A DNA stretch of 64,000 bases from Ichthyophis bannanicus (taxonomy: Eukaryota; Chordata; Amphibia; Gymnophiona; Ichthyophiidae), in contig CM066031.1 of assembly GCA_033557465.1 (NCBI GenBank), positions 1,231,049,312-1,231,113,311 on the forward strand, given 5' to 3'. The position numbers and the translations under genes were made by a program. Under the pieces are notes generated by a model, which had not been told where the DNA came from, made no database searches, and saw only the letters and a program-made list of their open reading frames with translations. Positions 11,535 to 23,035 of this stretch are shown in pieces (the stretch's first letter is position 1; each line of letters opens with the position of its first letter).

Positions 11535-11640
11535 TAGTTAATGTTAACGCGCGTTAAGTGCCCACAGTCAATTTATTCCTATGGGTGCAATGGCACTTAA
11601 CGCACATTAACTTCATTAACGCATGCTACCCTTTAGTAAA
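11535..11640. mobile_element. Hairpin MITE fragment
   Basis: Inverted arms gttaacgcgcgttaagtgcc and ggcacttaacgcacattaac surround a short AT spacer. The right end has ctttagtaaag, similar to the palindromic element at 20230. It is nested in the antisense L2. The left outer end is unclear. Confidence 0.55.
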
Positions 11641-12147
11641 GTGGCCACTAGGTGAGATAATGAAAGGATGGTTGGAAAAAGGACAAATAAAAGGATGTCA
11701 TTAGTATAAGTTCTAAACTTGATATCCATTTCACATAAAAAGTGGTTCTCCATGAACAATCAGGAAATAAGTCCTCACATATGAGTGATGTCACCGACTG
11801 AGCCCCACACGGAACGTTCCCCAGTTGCCAAATGAAGTTTTGAGAGGTATGCTGCACATGCGCGCCTGCCTTCCCTACCTGCCGCAACGTCATATTCTCC
11901 AGTCTTCTTTTTTCTGCGGAGCCCCTAGGATATGTTCCTGCAGTCTGGAAAAAAGTTCGAATTTCTTGCCCTTGTGGCTGAGCTTTTGCTCATTTTTTCA
12001 TCCGCCTGTCATCGATTAGCCTTTTTCTTACCCTTTGGGTATTTTTTTCTGTTGTGTTTTGTGCATTTTGATGTTTTTCCCCCTTCATGGGCTTTTTCCT
12101 GCCCATGGCTGTTTATCAGCTTGATTTTACCGAGGGTATTTTTCGGC

Positions 12148-13957
12148 ATGTCTAAGCTGGTTAGCGGCTTTAAAAAGTGCACCAAATGTGGCAAGACCAT
12201 TTCTGCCACTGACCACAATAAGTGGTGCTTGCAACGCCTTGGAACCAACCATCAGCCAGCGTCCTGAGAGCTCTGCTTGTAGATGACGTGTTGAGGACTG
12301 TCAGGAAAAGCAGAAGGAGTATCTCTTTGGCTCATCTGATTCAGCACCCTCAGCCCCGACCACCTCGTCCATGCCTGAGGTGGCCAAGGGAAAAGAGCAA
12401 AAAGCTCAGTCGGAGCAGAAGGGTTTGAGCGGATAGGGGCGTTTATCTGCAGAGACCTCATCTTCGTCGAAGGGTGAGCACAAGAAGATCTGTGTGCAAC
12501 ACCATTGCAACCCCTCCTGGTGTGAGACAGACAGTGAGGGCTGGGAATGGCCGACCAAGCTTCCCCAGCAGGGGGACCCAACCTGGATGGTGGAGTCATG
12601 GTGGAGTCCATTCCCAGTGCCCAGGAGGGCAGCCGGATGTCTCCCAATGCCCCAATCATCATCTCCCAATGTCCTTACCTGAAGGGTCACCAGCAATGTC
12701 TGTAGCTTTGGCATTGACGTCTTCATAGGTAGTGGTTCTGGAGTAACGCCTACAAGCCTTGAAGCTCACTTGGCAGCAGTGAAAGCTTTGCGGAACTCAG
12801 GCTTCGTGCACAGAGCGTATTATCACTGTACTCTTTCCAGCCTATCCTAGGGGCCCATGCCTTGCCTGTCATGGCTGGGACATCGGGTTGGAGATTGGTA
12901 TCAATGCTGGTGGCTGGAGCCATCTCCTTCTCCAGTGTGTCAGAGTCTGAGTCATTGTAATCAGCATACCAGGTGAAAGGGGGACCATCAACACCCACTC
13001 TCTCCTGAGCCGCGCAGATGGCGCTTGGAGGAGATTCTGCATTATTTTGACTTCCTCTCAGAGTCTGAATCAGAATGGGAAACCGAGGCAGAATCAATGG
13101 TTTTGGATCTTCAGGCCCAGGATTACCTGTTGCCCCCTCTGGATCAGCAGAAGTCACCACCAGAAGACATGTCCTTCCAGGATTTTGTTCAGGATCTGGC
13201 CAAGGCCCTCACCTTTTCTTTGGAATTGGAATAGGAACCGAGAGCAGAGGAATTGGAACTCCTCCAATACACCTCGGCCCCTCATGAGGTGGTGATGGTC
13301 CCTGTCTACCATGTCCTGCAGAGGCTGCTCCTGTGGCTTTGGGAGGCGCTGCTTACACTCCCAGCCATCAGCCGCTGGCTTGACTCTTGGTACTGGGTCC
13401 AAAAGGCCCCAGGATTCAAGAAGCCTCAAATACCCCACAATTCCATTGTGGTTAAGTCTGCCCTGAAGCATGCAAAGAGTGCCAAAACATACTCCTTTGG
13501 TGCTGCCCAGGTGAGGACCCTGGACTTCTTTGAGAGTAGGTGCTTCCAGGGTTCCATGCTAATAGCCCGGATCCTGGCCTACCAGACTTACATGGCTATG
13601 GGCCTCAAGGATGTCATGCTGGACATCGAGGACTTCGCTTCCCTCATTCCTGAGGACTGTCACGAGTCTTTTCAAGGCCTTGTGGCTCATGGCAAGGACT
13701 GCTTGAATTTTATGATCCGAGGTGCCTATAATGCCTTTGAATCTACTGGTAGGGTGGCAGTCGTGGGTATCGCTGCATGGCGGATGGCCTGGTTGCAGTC
13801 CTCTAACCTAGAACAGTGGGTCCAGGACAAGATTGCCAATGTTCCCTGTTGGGGTGGGAAACTCTTTGGCAAGCCTGTTGAAGAAAAGGCTGAAGAGCTG
13901 GAGAAAGAGCAGGAGACTCTCACCAGGCTTTCCAGAAAGACTGCAGACCCTGCATGA
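12148..13957 (+). pseudogene. DIRS-1 Gag, broken
   Basis: Starts MSKLVSGFKKCTKCG at 12148, a Cys-rich N-terminus (CTKC, then WCLQRLG) shared with DIRS-4 Gag. The second CxxC of the motif is lost (CLQR in place of CLKC). A long Ser/Pro-rich linker follows, with frameshifts. The conserved C-terminal half is open from 13025 to 13957, apart from a TAG at 13232-13234. It includes KSPPEDMSFQDFVQDLAK, the helical core (GFKKPQIPHNSIVV; RCFQGSMLIARI; AWRMAWLQSSNLEQWVQDK) and KLFGKPVEEKAEEL. The equivalent DIRS-4B frame is 48489-50231. Gag would form the nucleoprotein particle. Minus-strand frames over the same region are shadows. Confidence 0.8.
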
Positions 13958-14169
13958 AAGAAACAACAAACTAAGAAGGTTTTCCTTCCACATCCACGGC
14001 GGTACTTTTCATCCCAGCTGCAGGTGCAGCCTAAGGCCCAAGCTCTCTGCTCTTAGCAGAGGGAGAAAACTCCAAAGACACAACCAGCCCCCCAGCCCAA
14101 GCCTAGTGTAGGCTTTTGATGGGGTTTTCAGGAGCATTGCAAGCCAGCCAGCCATTGTCTGCTGCAGTT

Positions 14170-15900
14170 CTTCCGTAGGTAGGGGGCCGGCTTGTCCATT
14201 TTGTCCACCAGTGGCCTCTCGTCACCTCAGATACCTGGGTCTACAGATTTTCCAAAGCAGCTATTGGTTGCATTTCTCCCAGCTGTTTCCCCCTCACAAC
14301 TCCAGAGAGTACCCCTTGGACCCTGCATACCAGAGTCTCCTTCTAACCAAGGTCGTGGCACTGCTGGCCGACCTCATCATCAAGCCACTTCCCTCAGCCC
14401 AGATTGGGCAGGGCTTTTACTGCAGATACTTTCTGGCCCCCAAAAAGACCATCAGGTTCCGTCCCATACTAGATCTGCGCAACCTCAATTAGTTCTCGTG
14501 CGCAGAAAGTTCAAAATGGTCTTGTTGGGTATGCTGCTCATGTTTCTCCTACAAGATGACTGGATATGCACCTTGGATCTTAAGGATGCATATATGCATA
14601 TTCCAATCCATCCATATCACAGAAAGTAGCTTCAGTTTGTGCTGGGTGGCCAGCACTATCAGTACCAGGTGCTACCCTTTGGGCTGGCCACAGCCCCCAG
14701 GGTCTTCACATAGTGCCTGGTGGTCGTGACTGCCTTCCTTTGGAGCTTGGGGTCTTTGTCTTCCCATACCTGGATGCCTGGCATGTAAAAGGCCCGATGC
14801 TGGCCAACATATGGCAGTCCACTGAGCTCACCATTCAGGTGCTCAAAGGACTCTGCTTCATGATCAACTGTCCGACGTTTCCAGTACAACTCAGGTGAGG
14901 GCTTTTCTGCTGGCAGACCGCCTACAGTGCCCTATCGAGGTGGTGGGCACATTGCAGCGGCAGTGCCACAGCACAGCCCATGGATTGCTGAGAGCCCTCA
15001 GACATATGGTGGCCACGGTACATGTCACCCCTCAGGCCCGTCTCTGCATGTGGCAGGCTCAATGGACCCTGTTGACACAATGGCAGCAAGTCTCTGACCG
15101 TCTTCAGGACAGGGTGGTAGTCACTGCGCCATTCGCACAGTCCTCGAAGTGGTGGCTCGTGCCCAAAAACTTGCATCGGGGCCTTCCGTTCTAACCAGCA
15201 GTGCCCAGCAGGCTGTTCTTGATGGATGCTTTCAAGCTCGACTGGGGTGGTCTCAACACCAAGGGCCTGTGATCTGAGAGAGAGTGTCTCCATCTGATCA
15301 ACTTCCTTGAGCTCCGGGCCATTGCAAATGTTCTCTGTGCCTTTGGGCACAGCTGAAGAATCAGATGGTCCTGATCCAGACGGACAACAAAGTGGCCATC
15401 TTCTGCATGAACAAACAGGGGGGCATGGGCCCATACCTCCTGTGTTGGGAGACTGTTCGCCTCTGGAGGTTTGCCTTGCTCCATGACATAGATCTCAGGG
15501 CGACGTATTTGCCCAGTGAGAGCAACAGACTACCGTATCGCCTCAGCTGGGTTCTTCAATGACACAAGTGGTCCCTCAAGAGGGAGGTAGTGGACTGGCT
15601 CTTCCGGAAGTGGGGCACCCCTGATGTGGACCTCTTCGCTATGGCACAGAATGCTCAGGTAGCTCAGTTCTGCTCCTGGAGACTGGCCAGTGATCGCCTG
15701 GCTCTGGATGCCTTCCTTGTCCACTGGGGGAAAGGCCTGCTCTGTGTCTACTACCCGATTCTGTGCTCATCGTGAAGATGCGCCTGAAGCTCCAGGCCAA
15801 GAGGGGGTCCATGATTCTCATTGCTTCCTACTGACTTTGAGAACCATGGTTCCCGCTGCTGCTGCAGCTCTCGCAGAAGGAACCTCTTAACCTGGGCTCT
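14170..15900 (+). pseudogene. DIRS-1 RT-RNase H, broken
   Basis: Decayed reverse transcriptase and RNase H. Visible pieces in order: FRPILDLRNLN (about 14458-14490), WICTLDLKDAYMHIPIHP (about 14560-14615), QVLPFGLATAPRVFT (about 14668-14712), a mutated catalytic box near 14765 (PYLDA instead of PYLDD), and RNase H sequence LIQTDNKVAIFCMNKQGG (15368-15422). A methyltransferase-like tail follows (GTPDVDLFA at 15613-15640). Frameshifts occur between nearly every block. Domain order and spacing match DIRS-4B at 51085-52900. Confidence 0.8.
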
Positions 15901-15959
15901 GACCCAGACCTCATCTCGCAGGAGAGCAGCTCCTTGTTGTATCCCAGCATCTGCTCCCT

Positions 15960-16930
15960 GGTGCTTACAGTGTGGGTGCTGAGTGGTTAGCCCTTGAGGG
16001 GCATACCTTCCCCAAGGGCGTTACTGAGATCCTGCTAGCATCCCATAAGGAGTCGAAAGGTAAGGCCTATGCGTTCAAGTGGTGGCAGTTTGCTGTCTGG
16101 TGTGCTGGTCGGGTACTGGATCCCTTTGTCTGCCCTGTGGACCAGCTGTTGGATTACCTCTTGCAGCTCTCTGTTTCTTGACTCAAGTCCAACTCGGTTC
16201 ATATTCACCTCAGCACAATAGGAGCATCCATTATTGCTGCGAGGGGAAGCTCATGTCGGCTCAACCTCTGGTGTGCCAATTCATGCAGGTTTGCTTCTTT
16301 TGAAGCCTCCTGTTAAGCCCACTATAGTTTCTTGGGATCTGAACATAGTCCTAGGCCAGCTTATGCAGGCTCCCTTTGAGCTGCTGGATGTGTGTCTGCT
16401 AAAGTTCTTGACATGGAAAGTCCTCTTGCTGGTGGCTGTCACCTCCATATACCAAGTTCCACCAGAACCGGGTGGTGCTCGGCAGAAAACGGGGGTGCGT
16501 GTGGAAGTTGGTTTTGGCTTTCCATCTCTACCAGTCCATTGTCCTTCGAACATTCTTTCCCTGACTTCACACTAGTCACAGTGAGGCAGCATTGCACATG
16601 CTGGATTGCAAGCATGTGTTGGCCTTCTATTTGGAGCACGTGAAGGTGCACTATCAATCCTCTTAGTTTGTCTCCTTTGACCACAGTCGGCTGAGAGTTG
16701 TGGTTTCGAAGTGAATGCTATCCTTCTGAATCACGATTGCATCGCCCATGCGTTGTCCTTGATTGGTCTGAGCCTTGAGGGTCATGTCACGGCTCACAAT
16801 GTCCATGCAATGGCTGCATCGGTGGCCAATCTCCATTCTGTCTCCGTGGAGGAGATCTGTAGGGCTGCGACATTGTCCTCAGTCCATATCTTCATAGCCC
16901 ATTACTGTCTGGATAGGGATTCCTGACAGG
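15960..16930 (+). pseudogene. DIRS-1 tyrosine recombinase, broken
   Basis: Remnant of the integrase-like tyrosine recombinase that would insert the circular DNA copy. The N-terminal SAM-like part is seen near 16030-16170 (KAYAFKWWQFAVWCAGRVL). The core includes PTIVSWDLNIVLGQLM (about 16318-16365). The C-terminal block (16711-16923) reads GHVTAHNVHAMAASVAN and ICRAATLSSVHIFIAHYCL. The HxxR box of this lineage (HNVR) has become HNVH, consistent with CpG decay, while the nucleophilic Tyr region HYCLD remains. The first Arg region is frame-shifted beyond recognition. Confidence 0.8.
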
Positions 16931-17177
16931 ACAGCAATTTTGGCCAGACTGTGCTCTGTTATCTCTTTGGGTCTTGAGGGTCATCTCCTGCTCACCAGCC
17001 CTTCTTTCTATCCAGGCTACCTGCTCAAAATTCCCTTGATCGATGTTGAATGCGGATACTACATCATATGCATCCCTCAAAGGGACTGTCTCTCTGGTCT
17101 TCCTGGCTTCTCCAGTTCTTGATGCTCAGCTGTGCTATTCTTTCTCCTCGTGTTCCAGTAGCCTGGAGCCTGGGAGT

Positions 17178-17243
17178 CCCATACGTGAGGACTTATTTCC
17201 TGCTTTTTCATGGAGAAAGCATAGTTACTCACCTGTAGCAGGT
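17178..17243. repeat. DIRS-1 partial internal complementary region (ICR)
   Basis: 17178-17215 is the reverse complement of the DIRS-1 left end. 17216-17243 matches the right-end complement seen in DIRS-4 (ttactcacctgta...ggtg). In DIRS elements this joint region templates circle closure. It is cut off by the L2 tail at 17244. Confidence 0.75.
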
Positions 17244-17559
17244 GTTTATTTTATTTGACTGTTTTTTTTTTAATACCACTTTTCACCAGGGCAAAGCAGT
17301 GTACGTTACAACAACAGAGTCTTACAGAGAACAAAAAACTTAAATACATAATTAATCAAGGTTAACAATTGGTTGATACAATGAACAGTAGAACTTATGT
17401 ACATCATGAGTTACTTGGGTGAGAGGAGTTATATGCGTATAGGTTGCATACATGATCAGATGCTGAAAATGTTATACAGAGAGGGGGGTAATAGCAGACG
17501 AGGGAGTGGACTATGTGGTGTAATCAACATGTTTATTGAATAGATGCATTTTGAGAAGG

Positions 17560-17845
17560 TTCATTTATTTTAGCAATGCTTATATACCACTTTCCACTGG
17601 GTCAAAGCAGTGTACATTCAGGTACTGTATTAAAATTTCCTTGTTCCCAAAGGGCTCACAATCTCTTTTTTGTATGTGAGGCAACAGAGGATTAAGTGGC
17701 TTGCCCAAGGTCACAAGGAGCACCTGTGGGACTAGAAACCCCAGTCTCTCTGGCCTGAGGTTGTTGTCCTTCAGTGGAATTTGAACCCCTGGCCCTCTGG
17801 CCTGCAGTAACTTGCCCCAACCACTAGGCCACTCCTCCCTCTATT
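17560..17845 (-). mobile_element. tRNA-derived SINE with L2-like tail (copy 3)
   Basis: Antisense. The tRNA-like head is at the right (ccccaaccactaggccact), the core is ggcttgcccaaggtcacaag, and the tail is tcatttattttag at the left. It is nested in the antisense L2. The left part (cttatataccactttcc) differs from copies 1 and 5, suggesting a subfamily shared with copy 7 at 54615. Confidence 0.8.
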
Positions 17846-20229
17846 GGCAACTCATTTGTTGATCGGAGAGCTCCAGGTAGAAAGTTCCAGAAGAATGGAG
17901 CATATAGTTTGAATGCCCTGTTGCAAGCATACTGAGTACGTCTGATATTTTTCTAGCGGTATGTTTAGCATACTTGTTGTATTTTATCTTTTCAATCTGT
18001 TAGGGTTAGTGACGTCCAGTAGTATTTGTAGGTAATAAGAGGAATGGTTGTTTATGATTTTAAAAGTCATAAGTAGGATCTTGTAGCATATGCGGCTAAG
18101 TACAGGCAACCAATGGAGCTGTTTGAGGATGGGAGTTACATGATCATACTTTGATGCCCCTTGCATTGTGCATGCTGCAGTGTACAAGGCGGTGTGAAGG
18201 GGAAGTAGAGTGGTTTTCGGTAGGCCTTGATAGATGGAATTACAGTAGTCAAAGTGGGGTATTATGATCGCTTGGAAGGCTGAGCGGTAGTTGGATGGAT
18301 CCAATAAAGGGTGGAGTTTTGTTGTGGAATTTATGTGAGGTTTAAAGGGGAGTTGGTCAAGGGTAATGCCCTTGACATTTGGTTGTTTATTTACGTTTAT
18401 GTCATTTAAGACTATTGAGGTCGGTACTTGGAAATTGGTATCCCTTGTTATGAATAGTGTTTCAGTCTTCTTATAGTTGATTCTTAGGGAATTGTTGGCC
18501 AGCCATAGGAAGATGTCTGCAAAGCAGCTTTTTATACCTTCATATGCAGGTTTTTAACTGTTGAATGGTGTGTAGATCATTATGTCATCCACATAGATAT
18601 GAAAGTGTATGTTATGTGAGCAGATGATAGGACATAATGGTTGCAGATAGATGTTGAATAGTAGGGCTGATAAGGAAGAGCCTTGAGGAACGCCTTGGGT
18701 TTGCTGATAGGGGGATAAGGAGTTACTTCCCATTTGGACTTACTGTTGGCAATCACAGAGATATGAATGAAACCAGTTCAGAACAGTTTTTGAATTCCAA
18801 TGGACTAGAGTCTTTGCAGGAGAATGCTGTGGTTGATTGTGTCAAAAGCAGCTGAGATATCGAGAAATATTTAGACGAGTCCCTGATTTGTCTTCTGAGT
18901 TCCTTTTATGAATGTGTTTAGTAGAGAAGTTAGGAGTGCTTCAACTCTGTGGTTTGGCCTAAAACCATGTTGCTGAGTGTCCAGAGGGGTATGGGTGTCA
19001 AGGTATTCCTGGAGTTGCTGTTGAATGATTTTTTCAATTATCTTTGTCAAGAAAGGCAGACTTGCTATGGGTCTGTATGCAGCAGGATCATTGGAATTGA
19101 GGCTGGTGTTTTTTAGGGTGGGGCGGATGGAAGAGGATTTGAGCTGTTTAGGCATGTGGCTTTGAAGAAGGGAGAGCTGGATAAATCTCAGCAGGATTGA
19201 GCTGAGTTCTTCTTTGGATGCTTTAACACAGCTCACAGAGCATGGGTCAAGTGGGGATTTGGATGAGTTTAATGTGGTGTTGGTATGTTCTATGTTCTCT
19301 TTGCTGATGGAGCTGAAGGTAGACCATGAGTTGTGGGCATCAGAGGAGAGTGGCATCTGTAATGGAGATGGGTCAGTAGAGCTATTCTTTTTATAGTGGT
19401 TTGCTAGAGCTTGTGAGTCGGAAGAAGTATCCAGTGTGGCTGAGTAGGGGAGATGTGTTAGGTTCCTTACTATCTGAAATAGCTGCTTTGACCGGTTGAG
19501 GTATTTATTTATGACTTTTATGTAGAAGTTTATTTTGCATATGTCAGTCTCCTGGTGGTATTCCATTAGAAGGAACATATAGGAGTTTTTATCCTCTGTT
19601 AATTTTGTCTTTCTCCATTTGCGTTGTCTTTCATAGTTGCCTTTTTTAGATCCCTGAGCTCTGTGGAGTACCATTGAGTCTTTTGTAGTTTGTTGGAGGA
19701 TCGTTGAGTTGGAGTGTTGACTGCTGCTTTTCTAATGACTTGATTCCAGTTCAGTACTAGAGTCTAGGTCGGACGAGTTTCTGTCTAGACGAGGAAATAC
19801 TTTGTCTGTGAAGGCTTTTTTTCAAAGAGTTTCAGGTGTTTTGCAGGATGATTCTGGTAGGTGTGGTTGGTTGTGGTGGAGCATGATAGATGGTAGTTAA
19901 TTAATGTGTGGTCAGACCACGGGATGGGTAATAGGGTTGGGGGGAAGGAGAGTGTAGTGTTGATGGTCTTGGAGATGATGAAAATTATATCCAACGTGTT
20001 CCCTGTATCATGTGTCAGAATTTGTACAATTTGGTTAAAGTCCATAGAGGACATGGCTTCCAAAAATGAGGCAGCCTGTTTAGTGGGGGTTGATAGGAGG
20101 TTGAAATCACCGAGTAGGTGCGAGTTTTCGGGTGCAATTCCCTGTATAGTTGATAAGTCATTGGATGATGCAGAAGGGGCTCTGTATGTGAGGCAGAGGG
20201 TGAGTTGTCTGTTTGATACAGAGATATAT

Positions 20230-20354
20230 GGGTATGTTTACTAAACTGGGCTAACGGTTAACCCGAGCTATCTGCCACTAGGTCCCATATTATTCAATGG
20301 GACCTTGTTGCAGATAGCTCGGGTTAACCATTAGCCCAGTTTAGTAAACATACC
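20230..20354. mobile_element. Palindromic MITE in the L2 endonuclease region
   Basis: A near-perfect 125-bp hairpin. The left arm gtatgtttactaaactgg...gagctatctgc pairs with the right arm gcagatagctcggg...agtttagtaaacatac around ggtcccatattattcaatgg. Removing it joins L2 endonuclease sequence on both sides. It has no coding capacity and must have been moved in trans. Superfamily not determined. Confidence 0.85.
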
Positions 20355-20699
20355 CCATAGCCTATTTCTTCCATGCTGCTAGTGCTGAGTTGGTTGGTTG
20401 AGATGGGACTTTGTCATTATCAGTATTCCTCCACCTCTTCGATGGGAATGTGGGTAGTGGTGTATTGTATAGTTGTGCGGTTTCAGCTGGTTTAGAAGTA
20501 CTGTGTCTGTTTCTGTGAGCCATGTTTCGATGATGCAAAATTGTTGCATTCATACTTCTCTCTGACCCTATGCAGCAATGCATAGGGTTTTAGGGAGGAA
20601 ACCCCCAAAATGGGCCCTCTAAGTCCTAAGGTCTGTCTCAGTAGGTCCGATGACATAGGGGTAGTGGTCACATTAGGCAGTTCTCTGGTCCAGCAATAA

Positions 20700-20965
20700 G
20701 CTGGAGACCAGAGTCATTGGCTGGCACTGGAGATGTTTCTTGCACTTGAAGTGAGAGTATCTGTTCAGGTGCTAACTGGCAATACTACCACAAAGGTTTA
20801 TGTCGGCAAACAAGGGGACATCTGGAATGTAGCTAAAATGTCAGAGATTGATTTGCTCTGCAGTGAAAGCATTTTGGGCAGATAGACTTCTGCATGTCGC
20901 CCAGGATAAAAAAATGTACATTCATAGCTTAAGCACTAGGGCTAATGATAGTGGTAGAGAGAATA
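20700..20965 (+). pseudogene. RNase H fragment of a DIRS-like retroelement
   Basis: Mixed frames read HWLALEMFLALEV, then VQVLTGNTTTKVYVGKQGD, then a leucine-rich stretch (SEIDLLC; ADRLLHVAQDKK). This follows the RNase H pattern seen in DIRS-2 (LSDNATTVAYINRQG) and DIRS-3 (LDNATAVVYVNK). Flanking RT and recombinase parts are absent. Identification rests on about 60 residues. Confidence 0.5.
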
Positions 20966-21960
20966 CAGATACTTTAGAGCATACATATACTTGGTCTTTA
21001 CTTCCAATCAAGGGCTTTCCACCTCACCAGATTTTCAGGATATCCCTAATGAATACGCATAACCCACACAAATAGTTACAAACACCTATTGGTCTGGAGA
21101 AATATCTAACTAAAACACCACCTCACACTCACAGACCTAGAAAACGTCCCACAATAAGAAAGAAGATTCAAAGTAATTATAATTGCTACAATAAATAGAG
21201 TCTGAAATATTTCCACACAGTCAAGCAGGTGAGCAATCCCATAAAGGGCAGGATAAAAAACCTCAGGACAATAAATCATTCCTCTATGTGGCTATAAAAA
21301 GCCATAGGGGAATAGATCAAGCCCCACATCACAGGCTTAAAAAACTCCTCCCATATATTCATGTAACAATTAAGAAAATCTTTCGTTATCTTGTATATAT
21401 TATTTTAAATATGCATGAGAGATTTGAATACGATGGAAAAGTGGGCATACTTTTTAGAGATAGACCAAAACTTTAGATGAAGATAACAATAGTCCTTATT
21501 TTCCAATGTATCTTATGTTTCTGTGTATATGTCCATTAGACTTTTTGCATAATTATATTATTATTTCAAACATATCTTTCTAAGACCTCTGAACAGTTTT
21601 GTGACCCATATGCTGTAGCTGAAGTTGCAGTAGGCTTGTACAGTGCATAGAAGGAAAAAAAAATGTTTTCCTTGGCAAGAATGTGAGGAATGGCTGAGAG
21701 TTTGTAAAAAAAAAAGAAAAAAAAAAGTAAGTTTAAAATTTTTTGCATTCTTGTGAGTACAGCATACTAGTAGAGCCAATTAGTAAATGTGTACATAATG
21801 GAAAAAGAGAGAATAAGACAGGACAAGAGCTGCAGCATGCAGTCTGAGACTGAAAGAAGATTAAACATGGAACTGGACTTTCAATGGGTAATGAAGTTTA
21901 GTGTCAAAAATGCATGTTTCTAAGGAAAATACATTAGCCTTTATCTGCCCTCAGCACCAT
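20966..21960. other. AT-rich stretch without recognised gene
   Basis: Nothing coding is recognisable. 21020-21062 (gattttcaggatatccctaa) resembles an arm of the foldback elements near 23.0-23.8 kb. Short A/T homopolymers lie at 21655-21730. Confidence 0.45.
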
Positions 21961-21977
21961 TACTGTTCACCACATAA

Positions 21978-22008
21978 GGTGTGTGTGTGTGTGTGGGGGG
22001 GGGGGGGG
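21978..22008. repeat. (GT)n and poly-G microsatellite
   Basis: About seven gtgtgt repeats run directly into about 12 G residues, at the left edge of the following SINE. Confidence 0.9.
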
Positions 22009-22009
22009 C

Positions 22010-22205
22010 AATGGTTCGAGCAGCAGGCTGAAAACCAGGAAAGTCAGGGTTCAAATTACACTGCCACTCCTTGTGATCTTGGGCAAGCCATTTAACCTTC
22101 CATTGCCTCAGGTACAAACTTAAACTGAAAGCCCTCTGGGAACAGTGAAATGCCTGCTGCACCTGAATGCAATTTGCCTTGAACTGCTACTGTAGAAAAT
22201 GAAAA
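22010..22205 (+). mobile_element. tRNA-derived SINE with MIR-like core (copy 4)
   Basis: Sense copy: tRNA-like head with a degenerate B box (gggttcaaattac), core cttgtgatcttgggcaagcc, and a body rich in tgaactgctactg. The head differs from copies 1-3, so it may be a separate SINE family. Confidence 0.6.
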
Positions 22206-22384
22206 GTGTACACTAGTAAAGTGACACAATAGCACATTTCACCCATTTTCAGAATCTGACATGTTGGAGGTTCATATGTGTGTCTCATAGGAAGTGTCAG
22301 GGGTGCATACATGTATGTGTGTGTGCCATTGTAAGTTTCAGGACTGTATGCGTACATGTGTGTGTCATGGGGAGTGTCTGGGGC

Positions 22385-22605
22385 TGTATATATTTGTGCC
22401 TCTCTCTTATAACATCCCCCCCCCCCCAGTCTCTTTCTCTTACCTAACCCCCCCCCCAACAGCCTCCCCCCCCCAGTCTCGCTATCTCACCCCCATGACT
22501 TCTCCCCCAGGCTTTACCTAGTCTTTCTCTCTCATAATCCCCCTCAAGGCTACACCCAATCTCTCTTTCATACCCCCCCCACCCATCCAGTCACTCTTTC
22601 ACTCA
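22385..22605. repeat. C-rich and (CT)-rich low-complexity tract
   Basis: Alternating runs of 8-13 C residues and tctcttt motifs on the plus strand. No gene; likely expanded simple sequence. Confidence 0.85.
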
Positions 22606-22644
22606 CCAAATCTTGTCTCTGGGTGCAGCTTCTGAAAAATGCTG

Positions 22645-22835
22645 TGGTTCATGCTTCCCCCACCATGATTGGATCTCTGCATTGTTGAGCCACACAGTGC
22701 AGGAATTTCAGGCTGACCTCCTAGTTTCAAGTCTCACGAGACTTCAAACTGTGAGATCATCCTGAACTTCCTCCACCGCATGGCTCAACCATGCAGAGAG
22801 CTGCTCACGGTGGGGGAAGTGTGAACTGCTGCTTT
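22645..22835. mobile_element. Foldback element about 190 bp
   Basis: The left arm (ggttcatgcttcccccacc; ctctgcattgttgagcc; agtttcaagtctc) is mirrored by the right arm (gagacttcaaact; ggctcaaccatgcagag; ggtgggggaagtgtgaac), with the centre near 22735. The arms have diverged. Boundaries and target duplication are not clear. Confidence 0.7.
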
Positions 22836-23035
22836 TTTTTCTTGCAAACAAACGTGTACAGACAGTTTCCCTACTGCCTGAACCCTTGACAACAGGAACT
22901 ACGCCTAAGTGAAATATGCTTAAAAACATATGAGCTAAACCCAAATCCCTACTATTCTTACAAAATTACATATGCAATATGAAGCCAGTCACACCTAAAA
23001 CACTGATCAAGAGTCAGGCACTGAGGATCAGACAC

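Larger units (their letters stand above)
10440..11745 (-). mobile_element. L2-like LINE, antisense, decayed
   Basis: On the minus strand it shows faded RT sequence: a frame near 11660-11720 reads YTNDILLF, a degenerate YADD box. The C-terminal and 3' UTR regions lie to the left. The plus-strand landmarks (gctgcgttttggaccatc, attccataaaaaagggcc) are the same as in the L2 copy at 17244-20570. A SINE (10480-10715) and a hairpin element (11535-11640) are nested in it, and DIRS-1 begins in its RT region. Confidence 0.6.
11746..17243 (+). mobile_element. DIRS-1: old DIRS retroelement, truncated in its ICR
   Basis: A tyrosine-recombinase retrotransposon. The left end (11746: ttctccatgaacaatcagg) reappears inverted at 17178-17215 (gaggacttatttcctgc...tcatggagaa). 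This is followed by agttactcacctgtagcagg, the first bases of the right-end complement. The element stops there, at 17243, against an L2 tail, so the rest of the ICR and the right terminal repeat are missing. Gag, RT-RNase H and recombinase remnants lie in the correct DIRS order. Terminal and Gag sequences place it with DIRS-4 rather than DIRS-2/3. The many stops make it the most decayed large DIRS here. Confidence 0.85.
17244..20570 (-). pseudogene. L2-clade LINE, antisense, EN-RT pseudogene
   Basis: A long antisense L2. On the minus strand from right to left: EN start near 20500-20560 (TETWLTETDT-like, frames mixed), and the EN C-terminus with the SDH motif (FNQIVQI...WSDHTLINY, 19785-20063). 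The RT region is at 18871-19674 (SIRPTLKNTS, AAYRPIASLPFLTKIIEK, HGFRPNHRVEALLTSL). The C-terminal HFDYCNSIYQGLPK and HLHWLP-like KQLHWLPVLSRI are at 17984-18304. A 3' UTR and an (attt)-type tail end at 17244. Stops and frameshifts abound. A SINE and a palindromic MITE are nested in it. It abuts the broken DIRS-1 ICR. Confidence 0.85.

Noticed and set aside
12252..13160. Minus-strand frames of up to 136 codons
   Set aside because: They lie opposite DIRS-1 Gag, whose plus-strand frame aligns with DIRS-4B Gag. No independent motif.
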